DNA of 6,138 nt from a candidate division GN15 bacterium (GTDB taxonomy: Bacteria; Zixibacteria; MSB-5A5; GN15; FEB-12), in NCBI GenBank assembly GCA_014729205.1, contig WJKG01000220.1:1-6138 (forward strand). Reading direction: 5' to 3'. The notes beneath the pieces are model-generated. The model did no database searches. It worked only from the letters and a program-made list of their open reading frames with translations, and was not told where the DNA came from. Below are positions 5,973 to 6,138 of the stretch, one piece after another (positions within the stretch are counted from its first letter, which is position 1; each line of letters begins with the position of its first letter). The position numbers were made by a program, and so were the translations under genes.

Positions 5973-6138
5973 GCTTTTCGTCTCCCATGTGGTGGGTTGA
6001 TGTAGTCTCATCCGGTGTTTTCGTCGCAACTGGTGTCACATTTGCAGGGGTCTCGCCACGTCTTGCCCACCTGTCAAGACCTGTCTGGATGTCCCTGCCA
6101 CCGCCAGCCGCAAGCGACTGTAAACTGCAACGGAAGAA
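5973..6138 (-). other. Non-coding region upstream of the FKBP gene
   Basis: These 166 bp to the right edge hold the leader of the isomerase gene, including its GGGAG ribosome site (5982-5986). Some reading frames stay open to the window edge, but none gives a recognisable protein. A TTGACA is present on the minus strand (6077-6072) without a matching -10 box at 16-18 bp, so the promoter is not assigned. A weak inverted repeat (GTCTTG/CAAGAC, 6060-6080) and a 7-bp direct repeat surround that TTGACA. Confidence 0.5.

Noticed and set aside
6089..6138. Possible plus-strand gene start (ATG 6089) running off the right edge
   Set aside because: Only about 16 codons are visible, with no good ribosome site and no recognisable sequence.

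Overview
The window reads as ordinary chromosomal DNA of a moderately GC-rich Gram-negative bacterium. Two genes support Gram-negative: a TolC-type outer-membrane channel with a signal peptide, and a periplasmic adaptor lipoprotein. The species cannot be named from the sequence. I see no insertion sequence, CRISPR array, tRNA or rRNA.

Left part (1-4345, all minus strand): a tightly packed efflux operon read right to left. The order is a TetR-family repressor, a TolC-type channel, an HlyD/YbhG-type membrane fusion lipoprotein, ABC ATPase 1 and ABC ATPase 2. The last gene runs off the left edge. Every junction is an overlap or a 1-base gap (GTGA overlap, 1-nt gap, ATGA overlap, 8-bp overlap), so translational coupling is likely. 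The layout matches the YbhGFSR/YhiIH-YhhJ type of ABC-2 exporter, but the double ATPase YbhF is here split into two proteins and a dedicated outer-membrane channel is included. The ABC-2 permeases expected to complete it would lie left of position 1.

Divergent regulatory region (4346-4563): an AT-rich stretch. It holds a clear minus-strand promoter (TTGACA, 17 bp, TATTAA) with two perfect 16-bp palindromes sitting on and just downstream of its -10 box. These are very probably the operators of the TetR protein, giving an autoregulated operon. The half facing the other way holds an 8-bp tandem repeat, a 13-bp stem hairpin and a perfect 15-bp palindrome on a TATGAT box just before the next gene.

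Right part (4564-6138): a plus-strand cation diffusion facilitator with HxxxD/HxxxD metal-site motifs and a YiiP-like cytoplasmic domain. Convergent to it is a minus-strand SlyD-like FKBP peptidyl-prolyl isomerase, only 35 bp away. The last 166 bp, upstream of the isomerase, hold no gene I can support.

How they work together (inference): the TetR protein senses a toxic compound and releases an operon whose products form a tripartite pump. The ATPases and unseen permeases sit in the inner membrane, the adaptor spans the periplasm, and the TolC-type protein crosses the outer membrane. The metal exporter and isomerase are separate units. Nothing here is convincingly a new system; the most informative details are the ATPase asymmetry and the operator architecture.
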